This document shows positions 8,350 through 16,761 of a stretch of DNA of 64,000 nt, piece by piece (positions within the stretch are counted from its first letter, which is position 1; each line of letters starts with the position of its first letter). The stretch lies in the NCBI RefSeq assembly GCF_035319885.1, contig NZ_CP141285.1:1984001-2048000 (forward strand). Direction: 5' to 3'. Below the pieces are notes generated by a model, which saw only the letters and a program-made list of their open reading frames with translations, did not search any database and was not told the DNA's origin. The translations under genes and the position numbers were made by a program. This DNA is from Altererythrobacter sp. H2 (GTDB lineage: Bacteria > Pseudomonadota > Alphaproteobacteria > Sphingomonadales > Sphingomonadaceae).

Positions 8350-8676
8350 ATGACAAGTAAGGTGCGTCTTTGCCCGGTTGCTGACGTCAAGGATGGCGAA
8401 CCGGTCGGCGTGTTTGTGGAGCAACTGCCGGCGCTGGCTGTCTACAACGTCGATGGTGACATCTTCGTGACCGACAACATGTGCACCCATGGAAACGCAA
8501 TGCTGACTGATGGGTACCAAGATGGCGGCATCATCGAATGCCCTTTTCATGGTGGATCGTTCGATATCGCCACTGGGGCGGCGAAGGCCTTTCCATGTCA
8601 GGTTCCGGTCAAGACCTACCCCGTCACGATCGACGACGAGTGGGTTTGCATCGATCAACCAGACGGAGTTGCCTGA
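8350..8676 (+). CDS. Rieske-type [2Fe-2S] ferredoxin of a ring-hydroxylating oxygenase
   Basis: 108-aa soluble Rieske ferredoxin (BphA3/NahAb/AndAb family). The cluster ligands are Cys45-x-His47 (MCTHGNA) and Cys64-x2-His67 (CPFHGGS). It passes electrons from an NADH:ferredoxin reductase to RHO alpha subunits. It is the only ferredoxin gene in the window, so it may serve several of the four oxygenases. The stop at 8676 is followed after one base by the ATG of the beta subunit at 8678. No reductase gene is visible. Confidence 0.93.
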   Translation: MTSKVRLCPVADVKDGEPVGVFVEQLPALAVYNVDGDIFVTDNMCTHGNAMLTDGYQDGGIIECPFHGGSFDIATGAAKAFPCQVPVKTYPVTIDDEWVCIDQPDGVA

Positions 8677-8677
8677 G

Positions 8678-9166
8678 ATGGATCTCGCCATCTTCGAGCG
8701 CCTTCGCTTGCAGCATCTCGCAACCGAACTCAACGCCATCCACGCCGAGTGGATAGATGATGATCGACTTGAGGAATGGCCAGACCTGTTCACGGACGAT
8801 TGCATTTACAAGGTTATTGCGCGCGAGAACCATGAGCGCAATCTGAGCCTCTCGGCGATATTCTGTGATAGCAAAGGCATGCTGGTCGACCGCATCATAT
8901 CGCTGCGCAAAGCAAATATCTTTCCGGTGCACAGCTATCGGCATATTCTTGGGCCTACTCGCATCGTGTCAGAACACGAGTTAAAAATCACGGCACAAAC
9001 AAATTACACCGTATTCATGACGCGAGCGGACGGCCGTACGGAAATATACAATTCCGGGAAATATATCGATGAGATCGACTGTAGCGGAGAGAAACCGCTT
9101 TTTACATCGAAAGTCGCTGTATTTGATACGAATGTCATAGATACAATGATGGTACGCCCAATCTAA
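8678..9166 (+). CDS. aromatic-ring-hydroxylating oxygenase small (beta) subunit, pair 3
   Basis: 162-aa beta subunit starting MDLAIFERLRLQHLA at 8678, immediately after the ferredoxin gene. It has the LEEWPDLFTDDCIYKVIAREN segment and FCDSKGMLVDRIISLRKANIF shared with the pair-1 beta subunit, and the conserved C-terminal TMMVRPI ending. It is unusual in preceding its alpha gene (beta-alpha order), whereas pairs 1, 2 and 4 have alpha-beta order. Confidence 0.92.
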   Translation: MDLAIFERLRLQHLATELNAIHAEWIDDDRLEEWPDLFTDDCIYKVIARENHERNLSLSAIFCDSKGMLVDRIISLRKANIFPVHSYRHILGPTRIVSEHELKITAQTNYTVFMTRADGRTEIYNSGKYIDEIDCSGEKPLFTSKVAVFDTNVIDTMMVRPI

Positions 9167-9187
9167 GCCAATTTTGAGATTTTACTT

Positions 9188-10450
9188 ATGCCAGAAACAA
9201 CGCTTAGGGACAGTCAGAATTCCGATGCATCGGAAGTCGCGGGATGCCGCGTGCCGTATCGCGTATTCACCGATCCTGAATATTATCGGCGAGAGCAGGA
9301 GAACATCTTCCAGGGTGAAACGTGGTCTTTTGTTGCCCTGGAAGCGGAAGTGCCCGAACCGGGAGACTTCAAGTCAACCTTCGTCGGCGAGACTCCGGTC
9401 ATAGTGACCCGTGCCAGTGACGGTAAAGTGCACGCCGTGGTCAATCGCTGCGCGCACCGCGGTGCGCTGGTTTGCCGCGAAGTGCGCGGCAACCGCCCGA
9501 ATCTGGAATGCGTATACCATCAGTGGGCCTATGATCTGGAAGGCAACCTGATCGGAGTCCCATTCCGGCGCGGCCTCAAGGGTCAGGGCGGCATGCCCGG
9601 TGACTTCGACATGAAGCAACACGGTTTGAAAAAGCTCCGCGCGGAAAGCATTGGCGGTCTGGTTTTCGCCAGTTTCTCTGAAACCGTTGAGCCGCTGCGC
9701 GATTTCCTGGGGCCGATCGTGATCGAGCACATCGAACGCATCATGTGCAAGCCAATCAAGGTGCTGGGCGACCAGCGTCAGCATGTGCACGGCAACTGGA
9801 AGCTTTACGCGGAGAACACGCGCGACCCTTATCACGCAAGTCTGCTGCACCTGTTCCACAACACTTTCGGACTGTACCGTTCAACACAGACGGGCAAAAG
9901 CGTGATGGACGCGAACAAGCGTCATTCGCTGCTCTACTCAATCGCTGCCAGCAACGACGATGCTGCGGATAAGCAGGCCTATGGGGATTCTCGCACCTTT
10001 GACACCGAATTCAAGCTGCAGGACATGTCGCTCCTTAAAGGTCGGCAGGAATTCGATGATGGCATAACCCTCGTTATCCTCGCAGTGTTCCCGAACCTGG
10101 TGCTCCAGCAGATTCAGAACACCCTGGCGGTGCGGCAGACCGTAACCAAGGGCACCGACGGCTTCGAGCTTGTCTGGACCCATTTCGGCTACGCTGATGA
10201 TGATGCAGAGATGCAGGCTATCCGGCAAAAGCAAACCAACCTGATCGGTCCGGCCGGGCTGGTATCCATGGAAGATGGTGAAGCTGTCGAAATCGTCCAA
10301 AGGGCCATCATCGGCGAAATGGAAGCAGAATCGTACATCGCCATGGGCGGAGGCCGTGCGGAGGATGCAGATCACCTGGTCACCGAGGGTTCAATCGTTG
10401 GATTCTGGGAAAACTACGAAAAGCTAGTGGGTTACGGAACCACGTCATGA
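9188..10450 (+). CDS. aromatic-ring-hydroxylating oxygenase large (alpha) subunit, TphA2/salicylate hydroxylase type, pair 3
   Basis: 420-aa catalytic subunit. Rieske ligands Cys88-x-His90 and Cys108-x2-His111; mononuclear Fe ligands Asp213, His216, His221 (ENTRDPYHASLLH). The stretches VNRCAHRGALVCRE, GVPFRRGLKGQGGMPGDFD and FPNLVLQQIQNTLAVRQ are strongly reminiscent of terephthalate dioxygenase TphA2 and related salicylate/anthranilate oxygenases, so an aromatic carboxylate is the expected substrate. Its stop overlaps the start of the isomerase gene (ATGA at 10447). It is related to but clearly diverged from the pair-1 alpha subunit. Confidence 0.92.
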   Translation: MPETTLRDSQNSDASEVAGCRVPYRVFTDPEYYRREQENIFQGETWSFVALEAEVPEPGDFKSTFVGETPVIVTRASDGKVHAVVNRCAHRGALVCREVRGNRPNLECVYHQWAYDLEGNLIGVPFRRGLKGQGGMPGDFDMKQHGLKKLRAESIGGLVFASFSETVEPLRDFLGPIVIEHIERIMCKPIKVLGDQRQHVHGNWKLYAENTRDPYHASLLHLFHNTFGLYRSTQTGKSVMDANKRHSLLYSIAASNDDAADKQAYGDSRTFDTEFKLQDMSLLKGRQEFDDGITLVILAVFPNLVLQQIQNTLAVRQTVTKGTDGFELVWTHFGYADDDAEMQAIRQKQTNLIGPAGLVSMEDGEAVEIVQRAIIGEMEAESYIAMGGGRAEDADHLVTEGSIVGFWENYEKLVGYGTTS

Positions 10451-11034
10451 CGAAAACGATCGATTTCTATTTCGATTTCATCAGTCCGTTCAGCTATCTC
10501 GCGCAGCTGAAACTGCCGGACCTGGCCCGCAGGACCGACAGCGTTATCGAATATTGGCCGATCGACATTCCGGAGGCGAAGATTGCTGCCGGAAACTATG
10601 GCCCGTCCAACCGCGAAGTTGCTCCAAAGATAAAGGTCCTGATGGCCGATCTGGAGCGCTGGGCGGCCAAGTACGAGGTGCCTTTGACCTTTCCTGCGAG
10701 CTTCGCCTGCGCAGATTGGAACTGTGCCGCGCTTTATGCCCGCAGCCAAGGGCGGGCCGAAGCATTTGTTACAGCGGCATACCACCTGATCTGGGGACTC
10801 GGGATCGATCCGCGCGATCCAAGTGAGTTGCGCGGCTGTGCCGAAGACGTTGGCCTCGATGCCGATGCACTGTGTGAATTCGTCGCTTCACCCGCGGGCC
10901 AGGGCGAATATCGCAAGGTGCGTACGCAAGCCTACCAGCGGGGCGTATTCGGCGCACCGATGATGTTTATCGATGACCAGATATTCTGGGGCAACGATCG
11001 CCTCGATTTTCTTGAAAGTTATCTTCTTTCTTAA
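10447..11034 (+). CDS. 2-hydroxychromene-2-carboxylate isomerase-like (NahD family, kappa-GST fold)
   Basis: 195-aa DsbA-like thioredoxin-fold protein with the family signatures FYFDFISPFSYLA (the glutathione-activating Ser13) and C-terminal GVFGAPMMFIDDQIFWGNDRLDFLE. NahD-type enzymes interconvert 2-hydroxychromene-2-carboxylate and trans-o-hydroxybenzylidenepyruvate after 1,2-dihydroxynaphthalene cleavage. Co-transcription with the extradiol gene at 7397 fits that step. The hydratase-aldolase (NahE) that normally follows is not in the window. Confidence 0.88.
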   Translation: MTKTIDFYFDFISPFSYLAQLKLPDLARRTDSVIEYWPIDIPEAKIAAGNYGPSNREVAPKIKVLMADLERWAAKYEVPLTFPASFACADWNCAALYARSQGRAEAFVTAAYHLIWGLGIDPRDPSELRGCAEDVGLDADALCEFVASPAGQGEYRKVRTQAYQRGVFGAPMMFIDDQIFWGNDRLDFLESYLLS

Positions 11035-11381
11035 ATTGCAAAGTATAACGTTTACAAAAGAATAATGCGGTTGGGAGGGCTTTAGGGTGTGGGTGCAAAA
11101 AATATCGTCACTCTCAACAGCACGGCGTCTGGCTGCGCGCGATGCAAAGCCGCACGTATTTAGCATCGTAATAACTGCTTTCGGAGAGAAGGTGTTGAGG
11201 GCAATGAATCAATCTTTCCTTAACAATTTCAAGAAACGTGTTGCCCGACTTTTGGCAGCGATAGTGTGGTCAACAGGAGAAATCCTTCTAACAAAACCGC
11301 TCCTAAAAGACAGGATATTTTCTAACTGAATTTCTCACAACATAAACATAATTTTAGAACAATATTTCACGGGAGATAGTA
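11035..11381. other. gene-free stretch upstream of the TonB receptor
   Basis: 347 bp, more AT-rich than its neighbours. A reading frame of 80 codons (11087-11329) exists but has no ribosome-binding site and no recognisable product. No GTGCAA-type operator is seen. The stretch presumably carries the promoter of the receptor gene; no specific element could be assigned. Confidence 0.5.
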
Positions 11382-13838
11382 ATGACTAAAATTAGGCGCA
11401 CAACTAACAGAGCATTGATGCTAGCAGGCAGCGGCTTGGCTATGGTCATGTCATCGGCCCCCGCTTGGGGGCAGGATGCGGCAATTGACGAAACAGCTGT
11501 TGAGCAGAGCAGTGGCGGTCTCGACGTCATTGTGGTGACCGCACGCAAACGCGAAGAAGACAATCAGGAAACCCCGATCGCAATTACCGCGATGACCGGT
11601 GACATGATTGAAAACCGGCAGATCACCAACGTCGCTCAGGTTGCGTCCTATGCGCCGAACGTCAATATCCAGCCGGTTGGGAATATCTCCGGATCAAGCG
11701 CCTCGCTCACCGCTTTCATCCGAGGCGTTGGCCAGACTGACTTCAATATCACGGTCGACCCTGGCGTGGGCATCTATGTTGATGGTGTCTATGTGGCGCG
11801 GTCGGTTGGCGGTCTCCTGGAAATGGCAGACATCCAAAGTGTACAAGTCCTTCGCGGCCCCCAGGGTACGCTGTTCGGCAAGAACACCATTGGCGGCGCG
11901 ATCATTGTCAACAGCCGCGAACCTTCAAACGAATTTGAGCTCAAGCTCGAGGCTGCTACCGGTCGGTTCAACCGGGCAGACTTCAAGGGGATCATTAATG
12001 TTCCCATCAGCGACACGCTCGCCATGCGAGCGGTCGCATCCTATGAAACGCGCGACGGCTATCAGTTGCGGCTGGTTGACGGTGACCGGCAGGGTGACAA
12101 GGACAGTTTCTCAGGACGCGTAGCCTTCAAATGGGAACCAAGCGCTGATTTCACCGCGACACTGGCAGGCGACGTTAACATCCGTCGCGAAGGGACCGCA
12201 GCAAGCACTCTTCTCGAGAACCGGGATTCGCCCGATCTGCTGCAAATCGTCACGCTTCCTGACGGCAGGACAGTCGCATTCCCAAGTTCAAATTTTGGCT
12301 ACAACAAGCTCGGCGGCGGTGCCGGGCAATGCGGCCTGCCTGGAGAACTGGCCCCGGTCAGCAATCCCAATTGTGTCTCCTCTCGCTGGGTTACCGGCGA
12401 CATCGACACGACATGGGCGGGCGGACCCAACCAATCCGATTTCGACCTATGGGGCGCGAATCTGACGATGGAGTATGATCTAGGGAATGTAACCCTGAAA
12501 TCGATCAGCGCCTATCGTGATCAGAAATCGACCATCGAATTCGACTTTGACGCCACCCCTCATGAAGTGTTGGGGCTCACCAACAATATCGACCTGTGGC
12601 AAGCTTCACAGGAACTTCAGCTGGTCGGAAGCGTGCTCGACGACAGGCTGAAGTTTACATTAGGCGCTTTTTACTTGAAGGAAAAAGGCGAGGATATCGA
12701 GCCATTGCGGTTCGGATTCGCCAATTTCTTCAGCGGCGGCAAGATCAACAACGACAGCTACGCCGCTTTCGCTCAGCTGACATTTGATGTGACGGACCGG
12801 CTATCGATCACCCCGGGAATTCGCTACACGGACGAAACAAAGCGCTTCGATCCGTCGGCGCAGGTCATTACCCGCGACTTTACCGCCGGCCTACTGCCGC
12901 CATACCCCGATGGTGTGTTCATCCAGTTTGCTCGCTGTATCACCGGACAGGCTGCTCCGCAGCTCGTGCCTGGTGGGTTTCCTGATCCGGCCTGCGTTCC
13001 CTCGGCAACCAATCCGGGCGGTAACCACCTTCTCCCGGCGGTAGAGGTTTCCGCAAAAGCCAAAGAGTGGACCCCGGCGATATCGGCAAACTACTCGTTC
13101 AGCGACGATATCCTGGGCTATATCTCTTATTCGAAAGGCTTTAAGAACGGCGGCTTCACCCAGCGCATCTTCCCGGGCGAACTGGTAACCCCCGCCTTCA
13201 CGCCCGAATTCGTCGAATCCTACGAACTCGGCCTCAAGACCGAGCTGCTCGATCGCCGTCTGCGGTTGAACCTGGCGGTGTTCCAGTCTGATTATTCCGA
13301 TATCCAGATCGTCGTGAACGAGGGCATTGCCCCCAAGGTTCGCAACGGTGGTGTCGGACGGATCAAGGGCTTTGAAATCGAGGGGCAGGCTGCCCCGACC
13401 GATTGGCTGCGGATTGACTATGGCATGGGCTATCTGGATGCCGGCTATCGCGCGGTGGATCCGAGCGCGTTTCCTGTTAACCTCAACTCCAAGTTCGCTT
13501 TCGTGCCTGAATGGACAGGAACCGTTGCAGTAAATGCGACTGCATTCGACGATGAAAACGGCAAGCTGGTACTCCGTGGCGATTGGTATCATCAGAGCGG
13601 CAGTTTCAAGGACGCTGCGAACAACCCGCAGCTTTTCCAGCCCGCTTACAGCGTGTTTGGCGCGAACGCTTCGTACACCCTCCCGGGAGATCAGATCACG
13701 ATCACCGCAGGCGTTACCAATCTGACTGATGAGCGGTACATCCAAGGTGGCTATGTAGATCTGGATGTTGGCGGCGTTGCATTGGCGACTTATTCCCGCC
13801 CACGGGAATGGTTCCTCAGGATCGGTTATGAATTCTAA
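11382..13838 (+). CDS. TonB-dependent outer-membrane receptor
   Basis: 818-aa receptor. A signal peptide (basic MTKIRRTTNR, hydrophobic core, cleavage near APAWGQ) is followed by a TonB box-like DVIVVTARKR and a plug domain (ITNVAQVASYAPNVNIQP, VQVLRGPQGTLFGKNTIGG), then a 22-strand barrel ending in aromatic REWFLRIGYEF. In sphingomonads, receptors of this type often sit beside aromatic catabolic genes and are proposed to take up the substrate. It is placed between two catabolic operons and followed by a strong terminator, so it is probably transcribed alone or as the end of the upstream operon. The ligand is unknown. Confidence 0.93.
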   Translation: MTKIRRTTNRALMLAGSGLAMVMSSAPAWGQDAAIDETAVEQSSGGLDVIVVTARKREEDNQETPIAITAMTGDMIENRQITNVAQVASYAPNVNIQPVGNISGSSASLTAFIRGVGQTDFNITVDPGVGIYVDGVYVARSVGGLLEMADIQSVQVLRGPQGTLFGKNTIGGAIIVNSREPSNEFELKLEAATGRFNRADFKGIINVPISDTLAMRAVASYETRDGYQLRLVDGDRQGDKDSFSGRVAFKWEPSADFTATLAGDVNIRREGTAASTLLENRDSPDLLQIVTLPDGRTVAFPSSNFGYNKLGGGAGQCGLPGELAPVSNPNCVSSRWVTGDIDTTWAGGPNQSDFDLWGANLTMEYDLGNVTLKSISAYRDQKSTIEFDFDATPHEVLGLTNNIDLWQASQELQLVGSVLDDRLKFTLGAFYLKEKGEDIEPLRFGFANFFSGGKINNDSYAAFAQLTFDVTDRLSITPGIRYTDETKRFDPSAQVITRDFTAGLLPPYPDGVFIQFARCITGQAAPQLVPGGFPDPACVPSATNPGGNHLLPAVEVSAKAKEWTPAISANYSFSDDILGYISYSKGFKNGGFTQRIFPGELVTPAFTPEFVESYELGLKTELLDRRLRLNLAVFQSDYSDIQIVVNEGIAPKVRNGGVGRIKGFEIEGQAAPTDWLRIDYGMGYLDAGYRAVDPSAFPVNLNSKFAFVPEWTGTVAVNATAFDDENGKLVLRGDWYHQSGSFKDAANNPQLFQPAYSVFGANASYTLPGDQITITAGVTNLTDERYIQGGYVDLDVGGVALATYSRPREWFLRIGYEF

Positions 13839-13850
13839 AACTTAGGGTCG

Positions 13851-13879
13851 GGGGGCGGCTTAACTTGCCGCCCCCTTTT
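13851..13879 (+). terminator. rho-independent terminator after the TonB receptor gene
   Basis: A perfect 9-bp GC stem, GGGGGCGGC (13851-13859) and GCCGCCCCC (13867-13875), with a 7-nt loop TTAACTT, is followed by TTTT. It lies 13 bp after the receptor stop and separates it from the UbiX/PCMH/UbiD cluster. Confidence 0.9.
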
Positions 13880-13975
13880 AACTCGGACGAAGCGGAAGGG
13901 TGACAGATTGATGACAAGTGTATCTTGCCCATTCGTTGAAGTTTCAGAACCAACCTTTGTTGCCGCTGTGCGCGC

Positions 13976-14593
13976 GTGAAACGGATCGTCGTTGCCATAA
14001 CCGGAGCGACCGGTGCGATCTACGGGTTGCGCCTGTTGACAATGCTGAAAGATCAAGCTGGCTGGGAAACGCATCTGGTCATGTCGCAGGCTGCCTTGCT
14101 CAACATCCGCGAAGAGCTTGTCGATGGGCGGCAGCAATTCCAGGATGCTGCAAACGTCGTGCACAGCAGCCGCAATGTAGGGGCTAGCATCGCGAGCGGT
14201 TCGTTCCTGTGCGAAGGCATGGTGATCGCGCCATGCTCCATGCGGACATTGGCTGCAGTCGCCAATGGTCTGTCCGACAATTTGATCACCCGCGCGGCGG
14301 ACGTCATGCTCAAGGAACGGCGCAAACTGGTGCTGATGACGCGAGAAACGCCGCTTAATCTGGCGCACCTTCGCAATATGACTGCGTGCACAGAAATGGG
14401 CGCGGTGATCTTCCCTCCCGTCCCAGCGTTTTACAATCGCCCACTCAACATCGAAGAAATTATCGATCACAGTTGCATGCGGGTGCTCGATCAGTTCGGA
14501 CTTCATCGCAACCTGGAGGATCGCTGGCAGGGATTGAATGGCGAAAACCCCGATCCGGCATTGCCACTCAAGAAAATCGAAAGGCAGGCATGA
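13976..14593 (+). CDS. ubiX: flavin prenyltransferase, UbiX/PAD1/BsdB family
   Basis: 205-aa flavoprotein that makes prenylated FMN, the cofactor of UbiD decarboxylases. Signatures: MKRIVVAITGATGAIYGLRLL at the N-terminus, APCSMRTLAAVANGLSDNLITRAADVMLKERRKLVL in the middle and the TRETPLNLAHLRNM segment. Start is GTG at 13976; no clear ribosome-binding site is visible. It overlaps the next gene by four bases. Together with the UbiD (18232) and D subunit (19683) genes it completes a BsdBCD/VdcBCD-type decarboxylase set, although the three are separated by oxidation genes here. Confidence 0.93.
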   Translation: MKRIVVAITGATGAIYGLRLLTMLKDQAGWETHLVMSQAALLNIREELVDGRQQFQDAANVVHSSRNVGASIASGSFLCEGMVIAPCSMRTLAAVANGLSDNLITRAADVMLKERRKLVLMTRETPLNLAHLRNMTACTEMGAVIFPPVPAFYNRPLNIEEIIDHSCMRVLDQFGLHRNLEDRWQGLNGENPDPALPLKKIERQA

Positions 14594-15162
14594 TGGCTTG
14601 GAATCTAAGGCGTAGGGATGTTTTAGGAGCCGGAGCGCTCGGCACCGCTGCCGTTGGGCTTGGCACCCTTGTGCGGTCTGAACCGGGCCGGAGCCGCACT
14701 GTCACCCTGGTTGAGGAAAGTGGCGTGCCTGAAAGCCGCCAGTTCGCTTCCGCTCTGATCGACAGCGGCTTTGCAAGCGAAGTGATCCGCATCGACCAAT
14801 CCCTCAATGGCTTGCTGCACGAACTTGAAGCAACCACCGGGACGATCATCGGGATGACATCTGATCCCGTCGCGATGATCGCAGGGCAGTTGCTGGGCGA
14901 ACGCGGCGCCCTTGCGCGGCAGTTCTGGCAGCATCACTTTGCGGGCGGCAGATGGCGTCATCGGACCGAAGGAAGCGTACGCCTGATTGAGAACACGACA
15001 CACGCCTGGCCGGTGGCAGTTGCTCACCAGTTGCAGAGCGCAATTGGCAACAGATCACCTCAAGTCTCAAACGACTGCACCTCCGGGTCCTGCGCGTTAC
15101 TTGCCAGCAGTCCTGGTATGCTGGTGTCGTGGGTTTATGAATTTGAAGGATATCAATCGTGA
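14590..15162 (+). CDS. Tat-signal protein of unknown function in the PCMH/UbiD cluster
   Basis: 190 aa from the ATG at 14590 (a second ATG follows at 14593), overlapping the UbiX stop. The N-terminus has a twin-arginine motif (LRRRDVLGAGALGTAAVGLG), implying folded export. The rest has no family I recognise; it includes an HHFAGGRWRH segment, a TTHAWPVAVAHQL stretch and cysteines at the C-terminal NDCTSGSCALL. Its stop overlaps the GTG start of the PCMH-like flavoprotein (GTGA), so the two are translationally coupled. This suggests a partner or assembly role in a periplasmic electron-transfer complex, but that is inference from position only. Confidence 0.75.
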   Translation: MMAWNLRRRDVLGAGALGTAAVGLGTLVRSEPGRSRTVTLVEESGVPESRQFASALIDSGFASEVIRIDQSLNGLLHELEATTGTIIGMTSDPVAMIAGQLLGERGALARQFWQHHFAGGRWRHRTEGSVRLIENTTHAWPVAVAHQLQSAIGNRSPQVSNDCTSGSCALLASSPGMLVSWVYEFEGYQS

Positions 15163-16718
15163 GCAGCAGTGTTCCCCAAGGGGTTGCCGCCGCCGATTTC
15201 TCCAATGCGCTCAAAGAGTTCGCAGGAGTCGTCGGCAAAGACCGTGTTTATGTCGATGAACAACCGCTGTCGAGCTACAGGGATGCTTATTCTCCCCTTG
15301 CCGACGGTGAATTTATGCCTTCAGCGGCCGTTGCCCCTGACGGTGTCGAACAGATTCAGAAAATCCTCAAGATCGCCAACGCTTACAAGATTCCGCTCTG
15401 GACAATCGGCACCGGGCGCAACTTCGCTTATGGCGGCCCTGCCCCGCGCAAGTCCGGCTATGTGATGCTTGACCTGCGCCGGATGAACCGGATTATCGAA
15501 GTCAACGAAAAATACGGGTATGCTCTTGTCGAGCCCGGCGTTTCGTACATGCAGCTTTACCGGCATCTGCGTGCGATCGGCAGCAAGCTCTGGATCGATC
15601 CCGCGGCGCCAGCATGGGGCGGCGTGATGGGCAACGCGCTGGAACATGGTGCAGGCTACACCCCTTATGGCGATCATTTCATCATGCAATGCGGCATGGA
15701 AGTGGTCCTGGCTGACGGTGAAGTCGTGCGGACCGGCCAGGGCGCACTCGCGGGATCGAAGCACTGGCAGGTAACCAAACACGCCGCCGGTCCGCAATTT
15801 GACGGCATGTTTACCCAGTCGAATTTCGGCGTTGTCACGAAAATGGGCATCTGGCTGATGCCCGAACCTCCCGGCTACAAACCCTTCATGATAACCTACG
15901 AGCGTGAGGAGGATCTCGAGGCGATCTTCGAGATCACCCGGCCGCTGAAGGTTAACCAGATCATCCCGAACGCCGCCGTTGCGGTCGATCTTCTGTGGGA
16001 AGCATCGGCGAAGGTCACACGTCGCCATTACTTCGATGGCAAGGGCCCGCTCCCGCAGTCGGCCCGCACGCGGATCGCCTCGGACCTCAAGCTGGGGATG
16101 TGGAACTACTACGGTGCGCTCTACGGACCACCCCCTATTATCGAGAACAACTGGAAGATCGTCGAGGAAGCCTTGATGAGCATCCCCGGCGCGAAGCTGT
16201 ACCTCGACCGGGAGAATGACCCTGCCTGGGATTACCGCGTGCGGCTGATGCGCGGCGAGCCGAATATGACCGAATTCAGCATTATGAACTGGATCGGTGG
16301 TGGCGGGCACGTCAATTTCTCGCCGATCTCAGCGCCAAGCGGCGCGGAAGCGCTCGCTCAGTACAACATGATAAAGCGGCGCTGCCACGAGTTCGGTTTC
16401 GACTACATAGGGGAGTTCCTTGTCGGTTGGCGGGACATGCATCACATCCTGATGATCATGTATGACCGGGCCGACGAGGCGATGCGCAATAGAGCCTACG
16501 ATCTCTTCGGTCTGTTGGTCGATGAGGCGGCAGAAATTGGGTTCGGCGAATACCGCACCCACCTCGCCTTCATGGACCAGATTGCCAAAACCTATAAGCA
16601 CAACGATGGAGCATTGTGGGACCTTCACCACCGCATCAAGGACGTGATGGACCCCAACGGCATTCTTTCACCGGGCAAGCAGGGCATCTGGCCCAAAGCG
16701 ATGCGAGAAACATCGTGA
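15159..16718 (+). CDS. p-cresol methylhydroxylase-like flavoprotein subunit (VAO/PCMH family), copy 1
   Basis: 519-aa FAD enzyme, close in length to PchF (521). FAD-binding PP-loop region WTIGTGRNFAYGG (81-93), then GYTPYGDHFIMQCGMEVVLA and the C-terminal RIKDVMDPNGILSPGKQGIWP are all family hallmarks. From family knowledge, PchF residues Glu380, Glu427, His436, Tyr473 and Arg474 are matched here by Glu372, Glu419, His428, Tyr465 and Arg466. The tyrosine that covalently binds FAD (Tyr384) aligns with Met376, and Trp394 and Asp440 are also not conserved. It probably hydroxylates or oxidises a p-alkylphenol side chain with electrons going to the cytochrome at 21425. GTG start. Confidence 0.88.
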   Translation: MSSSVPQGVAAADFSNALKEFAGVVGKDRVYVDEQPLSSYRDAYSPLADGEFMPSAAVAPDGVEQIQKILKIANAYKIPLWTIGTGRNFAYGGPAPRKSGYVMLDLRRMNRIIEVNEKYGYALVEPGVSYMQLYRHLRAIGSKLWIDPAAPAWGGVMGNALEHGAGYTPYGDHFIMQCGMEVVLADGEVVRTGQGALAGSKHWQVTKHAAGPQFDGMFTQSNFGVVTKMGIWLMPEPPGYKPFMITYEREEDLEAIFEITRPLKVNQIIPNAAVAVDLLWEASAKVTRRHYFDGKGPLPQSARTRIASDLKLGMWNYYGALYGPPPIIENNWKIVEEALMSIPGAKLYLDRENDPAWDYRVRLMRGEPNMTEFSIMNWIGGGGHVNFSPISAPSGAEALAQYNMIKRRCHEFGFDYIGEFLVGWRDMHHILMIMYDRADEAMRNRAYDLFGLLVDEAAEIGFGEYRTHLAFMDQIAKTYKHNDGALWDLHHRIKDVMDPNGILSPGKQGIWPKAMRETS

Positions 16719-16761
16719 GCGAAACGGCAGCTTGGACCCCTAAGTCAAGGATGGAAGAAGT

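Noticed and set aside
11087-11329. 80-codon frame upstream of the TonB receptor
   Set aside because: No ribosome-binding site, no similarity, and located in a likely promoter region.
15321-16310. 329-codon minus-strand frame within the PCMH-like gene
   Set aside because: Antisense shadow of a well-supported gene; no start signal or family.
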